Of a DNA stretch of 64,000 bases, positions 62,252 through 64,000 are shown one piece after another. The notes below the pieces were generated by a model. That model did no database searches. It had not been told where the DNA came from and was given only the letters and a program-made list of their open reading frames with translations. This DNA comes from Natronobacterium texcoconense (GTDB lineage Archaea; Halobacteriota; Halobacteria; Halobacteriales; Natrialbaceae). How positions within the stretch are numbered: position 1 is the first letter of the stretch; each line of letters starts with the position of its first letter. Where the stretch lies: positions 230,995-294,994 of the forward strand of contig NZ_FNLC01000002.1 of the NCBI RefSeq assembly GCF_900104065.1, written 5' to 3'. The position numbers and the translations under genes are program-made.

Positions 62252-62390
62252 ACGACTGATCGTACCGCTGTCGGACACGGTGACCGTCCGACAGTCGACT
62301 GTCTACAGGTTCGACAGTCGTGTATCCGGGAGGGGAGCGTCCGACGACGCATCGACCGGATCAGCCGCCGATCGGAGGTGGGGAACGTGA
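62241..62390 (+). pseudogene. Truncated universal-stress-like domain upstream of mnhE
   Basis: A GTG with GGAGGG eight bases upstream opens 49 codons, starting MAAKRLIVPLSDTVTVRQST and then losing the pattern (SGRGASDDASTGSAADRRWG). It has the first strand and loop of the USP-like domain and then breaks off. It may be a shortened gene or a frameshifted remnant. Its TGA overlaps the GTG of mnhE. Confidence 0.4.
62374..62380 (+). promoter_or_regulatory. Ribosome-binding site deciding the mnhE start
   Basis: GGAGGTG lies six bases before GTG 62387 and supports that start rather than the GTG at 62378, which lies within it. Confidence 0.55.
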
Positions 62391-63418
62391 CTACCGGGAA
62401 TGGCGTCGCCGTCCCGGTCAGCCCGTCGTCGACGCTCGAAAAGACGGTTTCCTACGCTATCGACGCCGTCCAGAGAGGCGAGGGATCGGGCACGATCCAT
62501 CTCGTCCTCACGACGCCGGGCCACCACGTCGGCGAACAGGGACTCGAACGCGACAGGCGACTCCTGTCGGAAACCAAAGCCCACGCGTCCAACGTCAGTG
62601 ACGACGTCTCCGTTCAGACGGCACTGCTCGGGGCGGACGAGTACTTCGCCGATCCGCTCGATCACTTCGAGTTGCTCCTCGAGTACGTCGAGGAACACGA
62701 CCTCGAGCGCGTGATCATCGATCCGTCCTACTCGGTCGACGCGACGGCACACGCGCTCCAGTCCATCGAAACGGTGCTCGACGACGCGAACGTCCACTAC
62801 GAACTCGCACCTGTCTCGGGGACTTGGCGTCCCACGCAGGCAGAACTCGTTCGAGGTGGCATCATCGGCGCGGTCGCTTTTGCCTTCTACGTGGCACTTG
62901 GCGGCCCGACCTACCCGTTCGCGCTCGCCACAGGTGTCGTCACCGGGCTCATTGCAGCGGTACTGTTGCGAAACGTCGCGTTCGAACGGACGCCACACCT
63001 CGTTCCCGCGCTGTCGGTCGTCGCTCGCGGTGTGGTGTTCGTTCCGTACCTGCTGTGGGAGATCACGAAGGCGAACGTCCAGTTCGCCTACGTCGTGTTA
63101 CATCCTTCGCTGCCGATCGATCCGTGTCTCGACCGGGTCGACGCGGCGGTCGGCGACGGCCTCTCGGTGACGGCCTTCGCCAACAGCATCACGCTGACGC
63201 CGGGAACGCTGACCGTCGATACGGTCGGCAACGAACTGCTCGTTCACTCGCTCGCGCCGTCTGCCCGCGACGATCTCGTCGAGGGCGTCCACGAGCGGGC
63301 GGTTCGGTACCTCTTCTACGGACGAGAGGGGCTCGAACTGCCCGGTCCGGCAGAGCGGGACGACGTCGAACCGATCGTCGAACCGTCCGAACCGACTGGA
63401 GGTGTAAGTGATGACTGA
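62387..63418 (+). CDS. mnhE: Mnh/Mrp antiporter subunit E with N-terminal USP-like domain
   Basis: The protein has 343 residues from a GTG start. Residues about 5-150 are a universal-stress-like domain (NGVAVPVSPSSTLEKTVSYA, LVEYV-like LLLEYVEEHDLERVIIDPSY). Residues about 160-320 are the MnhE domain with helices and the conserved SVVARGVVFVPYLLWEITKA and LTVDTVGNELLVHSLA. It is a subunit of the multisubunit Na+/H+ antiporter; the fused N-terminal domain is a haloarchaeal feature. Confidence 0.88.
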   Translation: MTTGNGVAVPVSPSSTLEKTVSYAIDAVQRGEGSGTIHLVLTTPGHHVGEQGLERDRRLLSETKAHASNVSDDVSVQTALLGADEYFADPLDHFELLLEYVEEHDLERVIIDPSYSVDATAHALQSIETVLDDANVHYELAPVSGTWRPTQAELVRGGIIGAVAFAFYVALGGPTYPFALATGVVTGLIAAVLLRNVAFERTPHLVPALSVVARGVVFVPYLLWEITKANVQFAYVVLHPSLPIDPCLDRVDAAVGDGLSVTAFANSITLTPGTLTVDTVGNELLVHSLAPSARDDLVEGVHERAVRYLFYGREGLELPGPAERDDVEPIVEPSEPTGGVSDD

Positions 63419-63695
63419 CCTGGCAAACGCCGCGCTGGTACTTGCCGCAGCGATCGTCGTTCTGCTCGCTGCTGCCGTTCTCTACCGGGTCGTCGCCGGT
63501 CCGACGACTCACGACCGCGTGATCGCGATCAACGTCATTGGTACGAGTATCGTCATCGTCCTGGCGCTCGTCGCCGCTGGACTCGATCGACCGGAGTACC
63601 TCGATATCGCGATCGTTTACGCGATCCTCAACTTCGTCCTGAGTCTGGTCGTCGGACGGTTCTCCTACCGTAGCAGGGAGGTGGAGTGGCGATGA
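63411..63695 (+). CDS. mnhF: Mnh/Mrp antiporter subunit F
   Basis: The protein has 94 residues with three hydrophobic helices. RVVAGPTTHDRVIAINVIGT is the conserved MnhF/MrpF segment. GGAGGTG six bases before ATG 63411 supports the start; it overlaps mnhE by eight bases. Confidence 0.9.
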   Translation: MTDLANAALVLAAAIVVLLAAAVLYRVVAGPTTHDRVIAINVIGTSIVIVLALVAAGLDRPEYLDIAIVYAILNFVLSLVVGRFSYRSREVEWR

Positions 63696-64000
63696 CGCTC
63701 GTCACTGTACTCGTCGTCCTGTTTGCCGCCCTCGGCGTCTTCTTCACGATGGTCGCCGCGGTCGGCGTGCTCCGACTTCCGGACGTCTACACCCGCTCGC
63801 ACGCAGCGACGAAGGCCGACACGCTCGGGGCCGGGTTCGCGATTCTGGCCGTCGGGATCTACTTCGGCACCGCCGGCGAACTGCTCAGAGTCGGCCTGCT
63901 GCTCGTGTTCGTCTACATCACGAACCCGACGGCAGCACACGCAATCACCCGCGCCGCCTACAGTCAGGATATCGAAATCTGGACCACTGACGGAAACGAC
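63692..64000 (+). CDS. mnhG: Mnh/Mrp antiporter subunit G, runs off the right edge
   Basis: The visible 103 codons begin MTLVTVLVVLFAALGVFFTM and contain VGVLRLPDVYTRSHAATKADTL, the signature of MnhG/MrpG. Its ATG overlaps the mnhF TGA (ATGA). The gene is still open at base 64000, so its C-terminus lies outside the window. Confidence 0.9.
   Translation, partial: MTLVTVLVVLFAALGVFFTMVAAVGVLRLPDVYTRSHAATKADTLGAGFAILAVGIYFGTAGELLRVGLLLVFVYITNPTAAHAITRAAYSQDIEIWTTDGND

Noticed and set aside
1-64000. tRNA, rRNA, CRISPR array, integrase or replication origin
   Set aside because: None could be recognised by eye on either strand; no regularly spaced direct repeats with spacers were seen.

Overview
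The window is about 63% GC overall. Its proteins are strongly acidic, and it carries Tat signals, a TFB, an archaeal MCP, DUF7344/DUF7563-type small proteins and leaderless promoters. This points to a haloarchaeon, probably of the Natrialba/Natrinema/Haloterrigena group. The family-level placement is inference from overall look, not from a search.

Layout. 1-2.8 kb: end of a winged-helix gene, then a two-gene operon (FemAB/GNAT-like protein and an alkaline-phosphatase-superfamily protein). 3-11 kb: housekeeping and accessory genes (HerA/FtsK-type ATPase with coiled coil, GNAT acetyltransferase, DUF234-type ATPase with a nuclease-like tail, XPB-like helicase, methyl-accepting transducer). 11-19 kb: TFB, a membrane-anchored DUF7344 regulator, two paralogous Tat-exported beta-helix proteins, a large membrane protein. 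19.2-25 kb: a low-GC genomic island made of broken transposases, a frameshifted regulator, an AT-rich membrane protein, a Tat-exported trypsin-fold protease and gene debris. Its left edge cuts off a chromosomal membrane-protein gene. 25-41 kb: a surface polysaccharide/glycan locus (PP-loop protein, CPBP protease, second phosphatase-like protein, polysaccharide deacetylase, Gfo/Idh/MocA oxidoreductase, DUF362-like, epimerase, DUF354, glycosyltransferase). It ends in a compact four-gene operon that matches the WbpA-B-E-D route to a UDP-2,3-diacetamido-2,3-dideoxy-hexuronic acid. 41-49 kb: a nest of small regulators (two more DUF7344 proteins, PadR, two winged-helix proteins, DUF7563 zinc protein), DUF1616, and a 683-residue very acidic repeat protein. 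49-51.9 kb: an intact TnpB-only IS200/IS605 element beside a GalE-like epimerase. 52-60 kb: SsuABC/NMT1-like ABC importer, dihydroorotase, an IS605-derived non-autonomous element (PATE-like), an ABC exporter pair, PyrD. 60.5-64 kb: Lrp-like RAM protein, haloarchaeal-type beta-ketothiolase, and the start of an Mnh/Mrp antiporter operon running off the right end.

The most unusual signal is an 8-base motif, ATAACAAA. It is found ten times (plus two one- or two-base variants) in front of surface-glycan and regulator genes. In several cases it sits exactly where a TATA box should be for a leaderless transcript. It looks like a regulon-specific promoter element and would tie together the dispersed glycan genes, the PadR gene and a membrane-anchored winged-helix gene. 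Other points worth following are a PATE-like element with a strong central hairpin, three membrane-tethered DUF7344 regulators, leaderless micro-ORFs that overlap GTG starts, a tandem-module beta-helix protein, and two enzymes with swapped catalytic residues (PyrD Ser to Cys; thiolase Cys to Ser). I saw no tRNA, rRNA, CRISPR array or replication origin.
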